Origin: Bacillota bacterium
GTDB taxonomy: Bacteria > Bacillota > Clostridia > Lachnospirales > Lachnospiraceae
Assembly: GCA_023436225.1 (NCBI GenBank)
Contig: JAEZKA010000011.1
Location: forward strand, 1 to 32,314
Length of the DNA stretch: 32,314 bases
Direction: 5' to 3'
Positions 15,391 to 23,451 of this stretch are shown here, piece after piece (within the stretch, counting starts at the first letter, position 1; every line of letters starts with the position of its first letter). The notes under the pieces were generated by a model. That model saw only the letters and a list, made by a program, of their open reading frames with translations, was not told the DNA's origin and did not search any database. The position numbers were made by a program, and so were the translations under genes.

Positions 15391-16164
15391 ATGAAATTAG
15401 AAAAGAAAGATTTAATCAAGAAATCACTTATTTTTGCACTTTGCCTATTACCTGTTGCCATAATCGGAGGTATTTTTACAGGTATGTACACATTTGAACA
15501 TTTTGATGAGACAATGAGAGAAAGCATTTTACAGCAGGCGGGGTCTTACGAAGCTTTTATTGCCGTTGCAGCTGCACAATCAGCAATGTATGAGTTAGGC
15601 ACCGCATTCTTAGGTTACATATTCGCCTACAAAACAGGCCTTTTAAAGAGCTTTAAGTTCCGCAGGGAAATCCTTATAAAAACAGTCCCCGTGATCGTAC
15701 TTTTCGGTGTTCTTTTTGCTTGTGATTACTTTGTATTCGGAAAGCTTATTCCCGAAGTTGCCGAAGATTATGCAAAAGGAATCAGTGTCCCTTATTTTCT
15801 GAGCTCGTTATTATACGGCGGTATCATTGAAGAAATCCTTCTCAGATGGTTCTTTATGGGTGCGCTTGTTTTGATCATTTGGAAGGTGTCTGTAAAATCA
15901 ACCGCAAAAGAGAACATCCCGTCATGGGTGTTTGTAACCGCAAACTTCGTTGCCGCCGTGTTATTTGCCGCAGGACATCTCCCAGCAACTATCGCACTCT
16001 TTGGCCATTTGAATTTCATTATTGTTTTAAGATGCTTCTTCCTAAACGGCGCATTTGCCTTGCTTTTTGGCCGTTATTTCAGGAAATACGGCATCCAGTA
16101 TGCTATGCTTGCTCATTTCGGATTACATTTTGTTTCTAAACTTATTTTAATGTTTGTGATATAA
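15391..16164 (+). CDS. CPBP family intramembrane metalloprotease
   Basis: A 257-residue membrane protein of the CPBP/Abi (CAAX protease-like) family. From the chosen start, the catalytic motifs are EEILLRW at 147-153 (EExxxR), LFAAGH with His196, and AHFGLHF with His242 and His246. These ligands would hold one metal inside the membrane. Hydrophobic helices lie at about 12-32, 55-80, 98-118, 136-165, 180-205, 208-228 and 236-256. Upstream in-frame ATGs exist (15379 and earlier), but GGAG at 15381-15384 fits the ATG at 15391 best. It is followed after 40 bp by an HTH gene. CPBP proteins act in prenyl-protein processing, peptide maturation or bacteriocin self-immunity. The role here is open. Confidence 0.85.
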   Translation: MKLEKKDLIKKSLIFALCLLPVAIIGGIFTGMYTFEHFDETMRESILQQAGSYEAFIAVAAAQSAMYELGTAFLGYIFAYKTGLLKSFKFRREILIKTVPVIVLFGVLFACDYFVFGKLIPEVAEDYAKGISVPYFLSSLLYGGIIEEILLRWFFMGALVLIIWKVSVKSTAKENIPSWVFVTANFVAAVLFAAGHLPATIALFGHLNFIIVLRCFFLNGAFALLFGRYFRKYGIQYAMLAHFGLHFVSKLILMFVI

Positions 16165-16204
16165 TTAAACAGAGCCAGAATCAAGCGGAAATGAGGTTTT
16201 AATC

Positions 16205-16723
16205 GTGGACAAAAAAATCATTGATACATTAATGAATCCTATACGTCAGAGAATTGTTCAGACTTTAATTATCTCGGGAGAGGCAACGACAGCCAGGATT
16301 GGCGAAGTACTTAGTGACGTACCGAGAGCCAGTCTTTACAGACACATAAAGACATTATCCGATGCAGGTGTTATCACTGTTGTTAAAGAAGAACCTCATA
16401 GGGGAGCTGTCGAAAAAACCTATGCACTTGTCCCACCCGATATAACAGATGACAGCCCAAAAAATATGAACAGTATTGTTCAAAACACACTAATGCATAT
16501 CAGCGCCGATTTTGCCAATTACTTTACACAGGAGAATTGTGATCCTCAAAAAGATTTTGTAAGTATTGGTTCGGTATCTTTGCTACTGAGTGATGAAGAA
16601 TACATTGATTTCATTACAAAATATTCTGAATTGATTTCCGGCGCTATGCAAAATACACCGGACAAAAACAGAAAGGTACGCCAGGTAACCTTCATTTCTC
16701 TTCCTACAAACAAACTTACCTGA
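16205..16723 (+). CDS. ArsR-like winged HTH regulator
   Basis: A 172-residue regulator starting with GTG after ATGAGG. The N-terminal 80 residues form a winged helix of the ArsR-like type: MNPIRQRIVQTLIISGEATT, then IGEVLSDVPRASLYRHIKTL (about 32-51) as the helix-turn-helix, and AGVITVVKEEPHRGAVEKTY as the wing. The C-terminal 90 residues (SIVQNTLMHISADFANYFTQ...) are helical, perhaps for ligand binding or dimerisation. No metal-binding cysteine cluster is visible, so metal sensing is unlikely. It is co-transcribed with the CPBP protease gene and probably binds the TCTCA-N4-TGAGA sites at the operon promoter. Confidence 0.8.
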   Translation: MDKKIIDTLMNPIRQRIVQTLIISGEATTARIGEVLSDVPRASLYRHIKTLSDAGVITVVKEEPHRGAVEKTYALVPPDITDDSPKNMNSIVQNTLMHISADFANYFTQENCDPQKDFVSIGSVSLLLSDEEYIDFITKYSELISGAMQNTPDKNRKVRQVTFISLPTNKLT

Positions 16724-16741
16724 GGGGCATTCGCTTTTCGC

Positions 16742-16784
16742 AAAAAAGAGTTGACCAGTTTGTCATTTCGGTCAACTCTTTTTT
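16742..16784. terminator. Strong bidirectional terminator
   Basis: AAAAAAGAGTTGACC (16742-16756) pairs perfectly over 15 bp with GGTCAACTCTTTTTT (16770-16784) around a 13-nt loop. It gives a U-run on both strands and so serves the HTH operon and the convergent methyltransferase gene. Confidence 0.9.
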
Positions 16785-16786
16785 GA

Positions 16787-16879
16787 CTGTTTGTCTCTGA
16801 CAATACGCTAACCAATGCAGAGTTACAGTCAGCTATTCCGGCAGGAGGTTTGGTTACCGTAAGGCTTTTTTCAATATAA
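16787..16879 (+). pseudogene. Possible C-terminal remnant of a secreted enzyme
   Basis: A 30-residue open frame with no start, reading ...NTLTNAELQSAIPAGG then LVTVRLFSI and a stop at 16877-16879. The alternating hydrophobic IPAGGLVTVRLF pattern resembles the final beta-strands of glycoside hydrolase or carbohydrate-binding domains. It sits directly after the bidirectional terminator, where nothing would transcribe it. It may be a relic left by gene replacement, or chance. Confidence 0.25.
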
Positions 16880-16883
16880 TCGC

Positions 16884-17672
16884 TCATAATTTTCGAAAGA
16901 TATCTAAGCTATGGTGGGTTGCACCAACCAGATCAGGACGCTCGCAGACAGTAAAATGATAATCCAGATAGGTTTGAAACATTCTATCATCCATTGCATC
17001 AATCGTATCACGCATGAAGTTGGTTGCTAAATCGGTAGCGACATAATGAAGTGGCTCTACATTAAAACCGGCCATTAGCTCTTCTATATCCTCTTTTCGG
17101 TGCATTTCGAAGATGAGGGAGGGATTCGATAGACATTGATATTTATCCAAATCGATCATACCATTTTCGATTTCTTCCAAAATATTGCCCTGTACAAACC
17201 CCCAAACAATCATCGTACCTTCATTAATACAATAAGCAACAAGCAGGACCCCACCTTTTTTGGTAACACGGATGGCTTCTGTAAGGGCTTTCTTCTTATC
17301 CTCTGCATTAAATAAATGGTACATAGGACCAAGGACTAAAGTAACATCAAAGGTATTATCCGAATAATCGGATAAATCCATGGCATTCCCAAGCTTAATC
17401 GTGATATTATGCTTCGGTTTTACTTTGCTCTTTAAGATGTCGATGTTATGCTCTATTAGATCAATCGCATCTACCTGATAGCCTTGATCGGCAAGAGTAA
17501 TTGAATATCTGCCGGTCCCTGCGCCGACCTCAAGTACTCGCATTCCTTTCTCCAGATACTTATTTATGTACCTCATTGTTGTAAGGAATTCAACCTGCCC
17601 ATGCTTAGAGGTTAGGCGCCCTTCTTCATCATAATTACTATAATACTCCGTCAAATATTTTTGTTCATCCAT
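16884..17672 (-). CDS. Class I SAM-dependent methyltransferase
   Basis: A 262-residue methyltransferase. Motif I VLEVGAGTGRYS (46-57) binds S-adenosylmethionine, VDAIDLIEHN follows with the ribose-binding acidic residue (near 69), and motif IV is VTLVLGPMYHLF. The later RVTKKGGVLLVAY is the typical post-motif strand. The C-terminal 90 residues are an added substrate lid found in small-molecule methyltransferases. The acceptor is unknown. The ATG is preceded by AAGGAGTG. Upstream on the same strand is the DUF2164 gene, from which it is separated by about 100 bp with a stable hairpin. Confidence 0.88.
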   Translation of the reverse strand: MDEQKYLTEYYSNYDEEGRLTSKHGQVEFLTTMRYINKYLEKGMRVLEVGAGTGRYSITLADQGYQVDAIDLIEHNIDILKSKVKPKHNITIKLGNAMDLSDYSDNTFDVTLVLGPMYHLFNAEDKKKALTEAIRVTKKGGVLLVAYCINEGTMIVWGFVQGNILEEIENGMIDLDKYQCLSNPSLIFEMHRKEDIEELMAGFNVEPLHYVATDLATNFMRDTIDAMDDRMFQTYLDYHFTVCERPDLVGATHHSLDIFRKL

Positions 17673-17711
17673 GGTAAATTCACACTCCTTCCTATAGTGT
17701 TAGTTTGTGTC

Positions 17712-17749
17712 AAGTGTGCAACGTCTCGCTTGCGAGACGGTTTACACTT
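17712..17749. repeat. 38-nt hairpin upstream of the methyltransferase gene
   Basis: CGTCTCGC (17722-17729) and GCGAGACG (17732-17739) form a perfect stem with a TT loop. AAGTGT (17712-17717) and ACACTT (17744-17749) add an outer stem. No T-run follows on either strand. It could end or stabilise the DUF2164 transcript. Confidence 0.6.
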
Positions 17750-17770
17750 TGAAGACGGCGGGTGCATCAA

Positions 17771-18034
17771 TTATAGCTCCTGCTTATACAAAGAATAAAA
17801 GTCCGCATCAACATCCTCCAAGCGTTTTGTATACCATACTTTTGCATCATCTAGGGCTCTATTATAGATGGATCTCCCCAGGTTATTTATAAAGAAATCC
17901 AGTATACTCTCTGAGGCGATAATACCAAGCTTCTCGTCCCGCTCTGTGTCAAAATAGTAAATGATTTCATCCAAAAGCTGCTTCTTCTGCTCGGGTGATA
18001 AGGTTATACCGAGACGGTTCTTATTCTTATCCAA
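17771..18034 (-). CDS. DUF2164 family protein
   Basis: An 87-residue soluble protein matching, from memory, the DUF2164 pattern: ITLSPEQKKQLLDEII, YFDTERDEKLGIIASESILD, FFINNLGRSIYNRALDDAK. The YF-x-x-ERDE-x-LG and FF-x-x-x-LG-x-x-IYN elements are the recognisable parts. The family's function is unknown. The start is TTG at 18034, with AAGGA 7 nt upstream and no better codon nearby. It precedes the methyltransferase gene on the same strand. Confidence 0.75.
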   Translation of the reverse strand: MDKNKNRLGITLSPEQKKQLLDEIIYYFDTERDEKLGIIASESILDFFINNLGRSIYNRALDDAKVWYTKRLEDVDADFYSLYKQEL

Positions 18035-18439
18035 TCCTATTTCCTTCTTTCTGCTCTGTTATAGTAGTGTTACTAATTATTATGTTAAGACAGTGATGAT
18101 AAATCATGCAAGATATTAGTAAATAATGGAATTCCGGACCATATATCTATAATAACCGAAAGAAACACGCTATGCAAGCTTCTTCGGTCCGTGTTCGCAT
18201 ATCAGCAAGCAAGCTTGTTAATAGGAACAAGCTGTATTTGTGTATCTTGATCACATTTACTTGCGCATAAAGAAGACCTGCTAATGAACTTACTTTCATT
18301 AGCAGGTCTTACATCGATTCATTAATATCAGTCATTGGGAGCTAGTTATCTTAATCCATCTATAAAGTACATGGTTGTTTCATTTTAGTGACAGTTCAGC
18401 CATAAGCTCGATATCGCACCGCTATATCTGTAACTACTA
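18035..18439. other. Gene-free stretch between the ABC operon and the DUF2164 gene
   Basis: I see no gene. Besides the terminator at 18273-18310, it holds a second hairpin, AGCTTGTT (18212-18219) with AACAAGCT (18226-18233). The promoter of the DUF2164 gene should lie at about 18050-18120, but no clear boxes stand out. Confidence 0.55.
18273..18310 (-). terminator. Terminator of the ABC exporter operon
   Basis: AAGACCTGCTAATGAA (18273-18288) pairs perfectly over 16 bp with TTCATTAGCAGGTCTT (18295-18310) around a 6-nt loop. It lies downstream of the last exporter gene. On the minus strand CTTTATG follows, a short T-rich tail. Confidence 0.7.
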
Positions 18440-20314
18440 TTATGCTGTTCTCTCAAACTGTGAATTATAGAGGTTAGCATAGAAGCCACCCTTTGCAAGA
18501 AGCTCGGTATGGGTACCCTGTTCCACGATATCTCCCTCGTTCATGACGAGGATTAGGTCAGCATCACGAATGGTAGATAAACGGTGTGCTATGATGAAGC
18601 TGGTTCTTCCCTTCATCAGGCTATCCATCGCCTTCTGTATCATAATCTCCGTTCTGGTATCGACAGAGCTGGTAGCTTCATCGAGAATGAGAATCTTAGG
18701 ATCAGCCAGGATAGCACGAGCTATGGTTAATAACTGCTTCTGACCCTGGGATACATTACTGGCTTCCTCGTTGAGTACCATCTGATAACCATCGGGGAGT
18801 GTTGAGATGAAGTGATGCACGTGAGCTGCCTTCGCTGCCTTAATTACCTCTTCATCCGTCGCATCCAGCTTACTGTATCGGATGTTCTCCATAATGGTTC
18901 CATTAAATAACCAGGTATCCTGAAGTACCATACCGAACATCTTACGAAGATCACTACGATTAAAGTCCTTGATGTTATGACCGTCAATCAGGATCTCACC
19001 GCTATTGATATCGTAGAAGCGCATTAGTAGCTTAACTATCGTGGTCTTGCCGGCACCGGTGGGCCCTACGATTGCAATCTTCTGACCCTTAGATACCTTA
19101 GTGCTGAAATCTTTAATAATAATTTTGTCCGGGTGATAGCCGAAATGTACATGCTTAAACTCCACATTACCGCTCAGACCTTCAATGGATACCGGATTCT
19201 CTACGGTCTGTACCTCCTCCTCAACTGCTAAGAACTCAAAAACTCTTTCTGCAGCAGCAGCGGTGGACTGGAACATGTTCGCTACCTGCATCAGCTGATT
19301 GATGGGCTGTGTAAACTGGCGGATGTATTGGAAGAAGGATTGTATCTGACCTACCTTAATCTTACCGTTAATTGCAAGATATCCACCAAGGATAGCGACT
19401 CCTACATAACCGATATTACCTACGAATTGCATTACTGGCATCATTAAACCGGAGAGGAACTGGGACTTCCATGCAGATTCATAAAGCTTTTCGTTCTTCT
19501 CATCAAATTCTCTGATGGAGTCCTGTTCTTTATTGAAGACCTTAACGATGTTATGACCACCGTAGACTTCCTCAACCTGACCGTTGACGTGGCCAAGATA
19601 CTCCTGCTGCTGTGAAAAGTACTTCTGAGATTTCTTAATCACACGGCTTACCACAACACCTGAGATAGGTAAAATGAGCAATGCAAGGAGTGTCATCGAA
19701 AAACTGATTCTCAGCATCATAATCAGTACACCGATAATGGTAATTACCGAGGTAATCAATTGACTCAAGCTCTGATTCAAGCTGTTACTCAAGGTGTCTA
19801 CATCATTGGTAACTCTGGACAGAATCTCGCCGTGGGAGGTAGTGTCAAAGTAATTCATAGGCATACGATGAATCTTTTCAGAGATATCCTTACGGAATTT
19901 ATAGGCTACCTTCTGGCTGATTCCTGTCATAATCCAGCCTTGAATAAAGGAGAGTAAGGCACTAAGTCCATATAACAGGATCAAAGTTATTAATATTTTC
20001 GACAAGGCATCAAAGTTAATTCCATCTCCGCCCTGGATTTTGCTTATTAAACCATTGAAGATTTCTGTTGTTGCATTACCCATGACGGTAGGGCCAATGA
20101 TAGAGAATATGGTACTACCGATCGCGAACAACAGCATAAGTAGGAAGCTGAATCGGTATTTAGCAAGATCCGCAATCAGCTGCTTCATGGTTCCTTTAAA
20201 ATCCTTTGCCTTTTCAACGGTCATTCCGGGAGGTCCCATTTGACCGGATTTTCCTCTACTTTTTACAGTTGCGGTATTTGTAGGAGTTTGTGTTCTTTTA
20301 TTATCTCTACTCAT
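18440..20314 (-). CDS. Heterodimeric ABC exporter, catalytically complete subunit
   Basis: A 624-residue half-transporter with six transmembrane helices (about 55-360) fused to an ABC ATPase domain. Walker A is GPTGAGKTT (417-425), Walker B ILILDEATS (541-549) with the catalytic Glu546, and the switch is AHR (His577). The signature is VSQGQ (521-525), not the usual LSGGQ. This pattern is known for one chain of TM287/288- or BmrCD-like exporters, whose signature serves the degenerate nucleotide site of the partner. It overlaps the partner gene by 8 bp, so translation is coupled. The Gly/Pro-rich N-terminal 35 residues (GKSGQMGPPGM) are an unusual cytoplasmic tail. The exported compound is unknown. 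Confidence 0.92.
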   Translation of the reverse strand: MSRDNKRTQTPTNTATVKSRGKSGQMGPPGMTVEKAKDFKGTMKQLIADLAKYRFSFLLMLLFAIGSTIFSIIGPTVMGNATTEIFNGLISKIQGGDGINFDALSKILITLILLYGLSALLSFIQGWIMTGISQKVAYKFRKDISEKIHRMPMNYFDTTSHGEILSRVTNDVDTLSNSLNQSLSQLITSVITIIGVLIMMLRISFSMTLLALLILPISGVVVSRVIKKSQKYFSQQQEYLGHVNGQVEEVYGGHNIVKVFNKEQDSIREFDEKNEKLYESAWKSQFLSGLMMPVMQFVGNIGYVGVAILGGYLAINGKIKVGQIQSFFQYIRQFTQPINQLMQVANMFQSTAAAAERVFEFLAVEEEVQTVENPVSIEGLSGNVEFKHVHFGYHPDKIIIKDFSTKVSKGQKIAIVGPTGAGKTTIVKLLMRFYDINSGEILIDGHNIKDFNRSDLRKMFGMVLQDTWLFNGTIMENIRYSKLDATDEEVIKAAKAAHVHHFISTLPDGYQMVLNEEASNVSQGQKQLLTIARAILADPKILILDEATSSVDTRTEIMIQKAMDSLMKGRTSFIIAHRLSTIRDADLILVMNEGDIVEQGTHTELLAKGGFYANLYNSQFERTA

Positions 20315-22550
20315 AGTTCAATTCCTCCTCTGACAATTGCGATGAAGCGATCTGCTTGTATACCTCGCAGTTCTTTAACAATTCTTTGTGGGTACCCTTT
20401 CCGACGATACGACCGTCATCCAGCACAAGAATCTGTTCTGCATTCATAATCGTACTGATTCTTTGAGCGATAATCAATATGGTACTGTCAGAGAGCTTCT
20501 CCTTTAAGGTTTTACGAAGAGTGGAATCTGTCTTATAGTCCAGTGCAGAGAAGCTGTCATCGAAGATATAGATCTCCGGCTTCCTCGCAATTGCTCTAGC
20601 GATAGAAAGACGCTGCTTCTGACCACCGGATACATTCGTTCCGCCCTCTGAGATAGGGGATTCGTAGCCCTCAGGTTTTGCATCGATGAACTCTGCAGCC
20701 TGTGCAATTTCAGCAACCTCTTTGATTTCATCTTCCTTGGCATCCTGAGCACCAAAGGAAATGTTTGATGCTATCGTACCTGTAAATAAGGTGCCCTTCT
20801 GGGGGACTAATCCAAGCTTATCGCGAAGGGAATGCTGCTTCATCTTCGTAATATCGGTTCCGCCGATTAATATGGTTCCCTGAGTAGCATCATAGAATCT
20901 GGGTATCAGATTAATTAGAGTAGATTTACCGCTACCCGTACTTCCAATAATTGCTGTTGTTTCTCCAGGCTTGGCTGTAAAGCTGATATCGGATAACACA
21001 TCCTCCTCTGCATGGGGATAACGGAAATATACATTTCTAAATTCCAGAACACCTCTCATGTCTGCTTTAGTAGGCTCATCCGTATCGGATTCCTTGATCG
21101 CAACATCTGTTTCCAATACATCAGCGATACGCTTTGCTGCAACTACGGATCTGGGTAACATAATGGAAACCATTGTAAGCATGAGGAAGGAGATAATAAT
21201 CTGCATCGTGTACTGGATAAAGGCGATCATATCACCAACCTGCATGGTTCCAGCATCGATTTTATCTGCGCCTACCCAAATAATCAATATGGAGACCAGA
21301 TTCATAATCATCATCAATACCGGCATCATAAAGGTCATAACACGATTTACAAAGAGAGAATTCTTTGTCACATCAACATTGGCTTTGTCGAAACGCTGCT
21401 CCTCATAAGAGACAGTACTAAAAGCACGAATAACGGGAAGACCGGTAATGGTTTCTCTCATTACAAGATTGATGCGGTCAACAAGCTTTTGCATTATTTT
21501 AAACTTTGGCATTGCAACGACAAGTAATGCGCCAATTAGAATAAAGATAGTACCAACACCTACGATTAGCACCCAGGACATGGAGTTATTGGTTCTCATA
21601 ACCTTCAGAATTCCTCCGAATGCTAAGATAGGAGAGTAAATAACGATACGGATTAAATACAGAACCAGCATCTGAACCTGCTGAATATCGTTGGTACTGC
21701 GCGTGATCAGTGAAGCGGTAGAGAACTGATCCATCTCCTGATTAGAGAAGGACAGAACCTTTTTAAAGACATTACTTCTTATGTCCTTACCTAGCTTTGC
21801 GGCTATCCTTGAAGAGAATAGGGTAACAAGAATGGATGCAACCATAGCTACCAGTGCTAAGCCAATCATTCTGAGACCGATATAGAGAATGTAATTAATC
21901 TGCATCTGATTAACATTGATACCAATTGCTTCATACTCTGTTTTAATAAATGAACTCATACTGGAAGTAAGTAGCATTTCGGGCATCTCGTTCATTTTTT
22001 CTGTTATACCGGAAAGCATAGCGGTTTTTCCCTCCGGTGGAACAAGGGAGAGAAGTTGAAAAATATCAGGATTTCCCTGTGTCATTTCAGCAGGGAAGTT
22101 CGCAAGGAACTGTTGCTTCATCTCCTGAGAGGCTTCATTATCGCCTTCAAGGGTTAATACCATCATCATGGGGATGGACATGGCATCGGCAAGCTCTTCC
22201 TCTGCTTCCTTATCCCAGAGATAGATACTCTCCGTGGCAAGAGCAGGATATTCCTCCTGATAATCGGACCATTCCTTTTCACTAAGTCCTTCCTTTTTTA
22301 TTTCCTTGTAATGGTCTCTTACCAGCGTATTATTTATGTCCTCCATGAATACGGACAGCTTATCAAGCTCTGTCGCACGGATCGCTTCCGGTACCTTATC
22401 TTCAATTCCGCTGTTAGTAATACCGGTATTAATAATATCCGAGGTATAGGTGGGCAGTGCTAAATCACTAGCAGCCTGTAATACCAGTAGGATTGTAACA
22501 AAAATAATTGCTACAACCGATTTTTTTAAGAATTTAAGCAGCTTAAACAT
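20307..22550 (-). CDS. Heterodimeric ABC exporter, degenerate-site subunit with large external insertion
   Basis: A 747-residue half-transporter. The first helix (about 10-30) is followed by an unusually long hydrophilic segment (about 40-215) before the second helix near 220, so about 170 residues probably face outside. The ATPase part has Walker A GSTGSGKST (536-544) and signature VSGGQ (640-644). Walker B, however, is YIFDDS (661-666) with Asp in place of the catalytic Glu, and the switch histidine is Gln (AQR, Q696). These are the marks of the non-hydrolysing site in heterodimeric exporters, complementary to the 624-residue partner. The marR gene directly upstream suggests drug-inducible export. 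Confidence 0.92.
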   Translation of the reverse strand: MFKLLKFLKKSVVAIIFVTILLVLQAASDLALPTYTSDIINTGITNSGIEDKVPEAIRATELDKLSVFMEDINNTLVRDHYKEIKKEGLSEKEWSDYQEEYPALATESIYLWDKEAEEELADAMSIPMMMVLTLEGDNEASQEMKQQFLANFPAEMTQGNPDIFQLLSLVPPEGKTAMLSGITEKMNEMPEMLLTSSMSSFIKTEYEAIGINVNQMQINYILYIGLRMIGLALVAMVASILVTLFSSRIAAKLGKDIRSNVFKKVLSFSNQEMDQFSTASLITRSTNDIQQVQMLVLYLIRIVIYSPILAFGGILKVMRTNNSMSWVLIVGVGTIFILIGALLVVAMPKFKIMQKLVDRINLVMRETITGLPVIRAFSTVSYEEQRFDKANVDVTKNSLFVNRVMTFMMPVLMMIMNLVSILIIWVGADKIDAGTMQVGDMIAFIQYTMQIIISFLMLTMVSIMLPRSVVAAKRIADVLETDVAIKESDTDEPTKADMRGVLEFRNVYFRYPHAEEDVLSDISFTAKPGETTAIIGSTGSGKSTLINLIPRFYDATQGTILIGGTDITKMKQHSLRDKLGLVPQKGTLFTGTIASNISFGAQDAKEDEIKEVAEIAQAAEFIDAKPEGYESPISEGGTNVSGGQKQRLSIARAIARKPEIYIFDDSFSALDYKTDSTLRKTLKEKLSDSTILIIAQRISTIMNAEQILVLDDGRIVGKGTHKELLKNCEVYKQIASSQLSEEELNYE

Positions 22551-22579
22551 GTGTTTTCCTTTCTAGTGTTAATGGATTA

Positions 22580-22969
22580 CTATAAATCATTTTTATTTAT
22601 ATTGATCCTGATTTTTTGTATTAGGTGCAATAGGGTCTTCAATTCCTCCTCTGTAAAACCATTAAATAATTGATTGGTCATCCCTTGCATGAATTTATCA
22701 CCTTCCTCGGCCAGATGTCGTCCTTCGGGAGTAAGGTATACTCTCATCATTCGCTTATCCACTTCATCTGGAACACGATAAACATAATGATTTGCCTCTA
22801 ATTTGTTCAGCATACCGGTGATGGTTGCCGGCTTTACACAATGTTTTTCGGATAAGGCCTTTTGAGTAATACCTTCATTATCCTTAATATGAAGAAGTAA
22901 CTGGGGTTGACCTGGATAAAGCTTTGTTTTTTCCAGCTTATGATAGGAATGCTGATGGATGGACTTCAT
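22580..22969 (-). CDS. MarR family regulator of the ABC exporter operon
   Basis: A winged-helix MarR regulator of at least 129 residues. The helix-turn-helix is ALSEKHCVKPATITGMLNKL (about 38-57) and the wing is DEVDKRMMRVYLTPEGR. From the only ATG (22969) it lacks part of the first MarR helix. The frame stays open upstream and would add NNEVTQLIITFSEL, which looks like a genuine helix 1. AAGGAGG (23035-23029) lies 8 nt before an in-frame ATC (23020-23018), so a non-canonical start is possible. The palindrome at its promoter supports autorepression and control of the two exporter genes that follow after 29 bp. Confidence 0.87.
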   Translation of the reverse strand: MKSIHQHSYHKLEKTKLYPGQPQLLLHIKDNEGITQKALSEKHCVKPATITGMLNKLEANHYVYRVPDEVDKRMMRVYLTPEGRHLAEEGDKFMQGMTNQLFNGFTEEELKTLLHLIQKIRININKNDL

Positions 22970-23051
22970 TAATTCACTAAAGGTGATAATCAGCTGAGTT
23001 ACTTCATTGTTTCTTTTGATTGATTTCCCCTCCTTAATCTTCCAAAAATAC

Positions 23052-23100
23052 TTAGGTGCCTAATAGATATGTATTATAACACGATGAACCGGTAAGTCAA
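23052..23100 (-). promoter_or_regulatory. Promoter and MarR operator of the ABC exporter operon
   Basis: On the minus strand, TTGACT (23100-23095), a 16-bp spacer and a perfect TATAAT (23078-23073). The palindrome TTAGG-CA-CCTAA (23063-23052) follows at the expected transcription start. This TTAGG/CCTAA form is common for MarR proteins. Confidence 0.8.
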
Positions 23101-23259
23101 TATATACAATTCTTAAATTTTTATGAGAATAGAAAGAATACATATTATTATCATTTATAAACGCCTGCCCTTTGTGTTAGTTCGCGTAAAGGAGGACGCA
23201 GGCACAAACTTAAAAGAAATTGATTATAATTATTAAACTTAGTACAGGGGGGATTGGGA

Positions 23260-23376
23260 ATGGATGAAGAGATCTACCTGTTACTGGACGGAGCATTCCT
23301 TGTTTGGGATAATGTTAGTAAAGGAAAGGATAACAGTGCATTATGGAACACCGTTATCCTTTCCTTATACTCATGA
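23260..23376 (+). CDS. Possible 38-residue small protein
   Basis: An ATG frame (MDEEIYLLLDGAFLVWDNVS...) with a strong AGGGGGG 7 nt upstream. The second half of the frame overlaps the 23320-23366 hairpin, which could mean that the frame is incidental. It lies alone in the gap between the marR and aminotransferase genes. I know no homologue. The rest of 23101-23451 holds a GCCTGC/GCAGGC inverted repeat near 23165-23204 and no other gene. Confidence 0.25.
   Translation: MDEEIYLLLDGAFLVWDNVSKGKDNSALWNTVILSLYS
23320..23366 (-). terminator. Hairpin downstream of the aminotransferase gene
   Basis: AAGGAAAGGATAAC (23321-23334) pairs with GTTATCCTTTCCTT (23353-23366), and the stem continues imperfectly into the loop (CAGTG/CACCG). 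No T-run follows on the minus strand, so termination is inferred from position. Confidence 0.5.
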
Positions 23377-23451
23377 AAATATTTGAAAACATTTATGTGA
23401 AGCATATCCATATCGTCTTCTGCCATGATCGCAATTTCCGATAAAAGCATT

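Noticed and set aside
15262..16723. Toxin-antitoxin or abortive-infection system built on the CPBP protein
   Set aside because: The CPBP family was once named Abi for bacteriocin immunity, not phage abortive infection, and the second gene is a regulator. Nothing points to defence.
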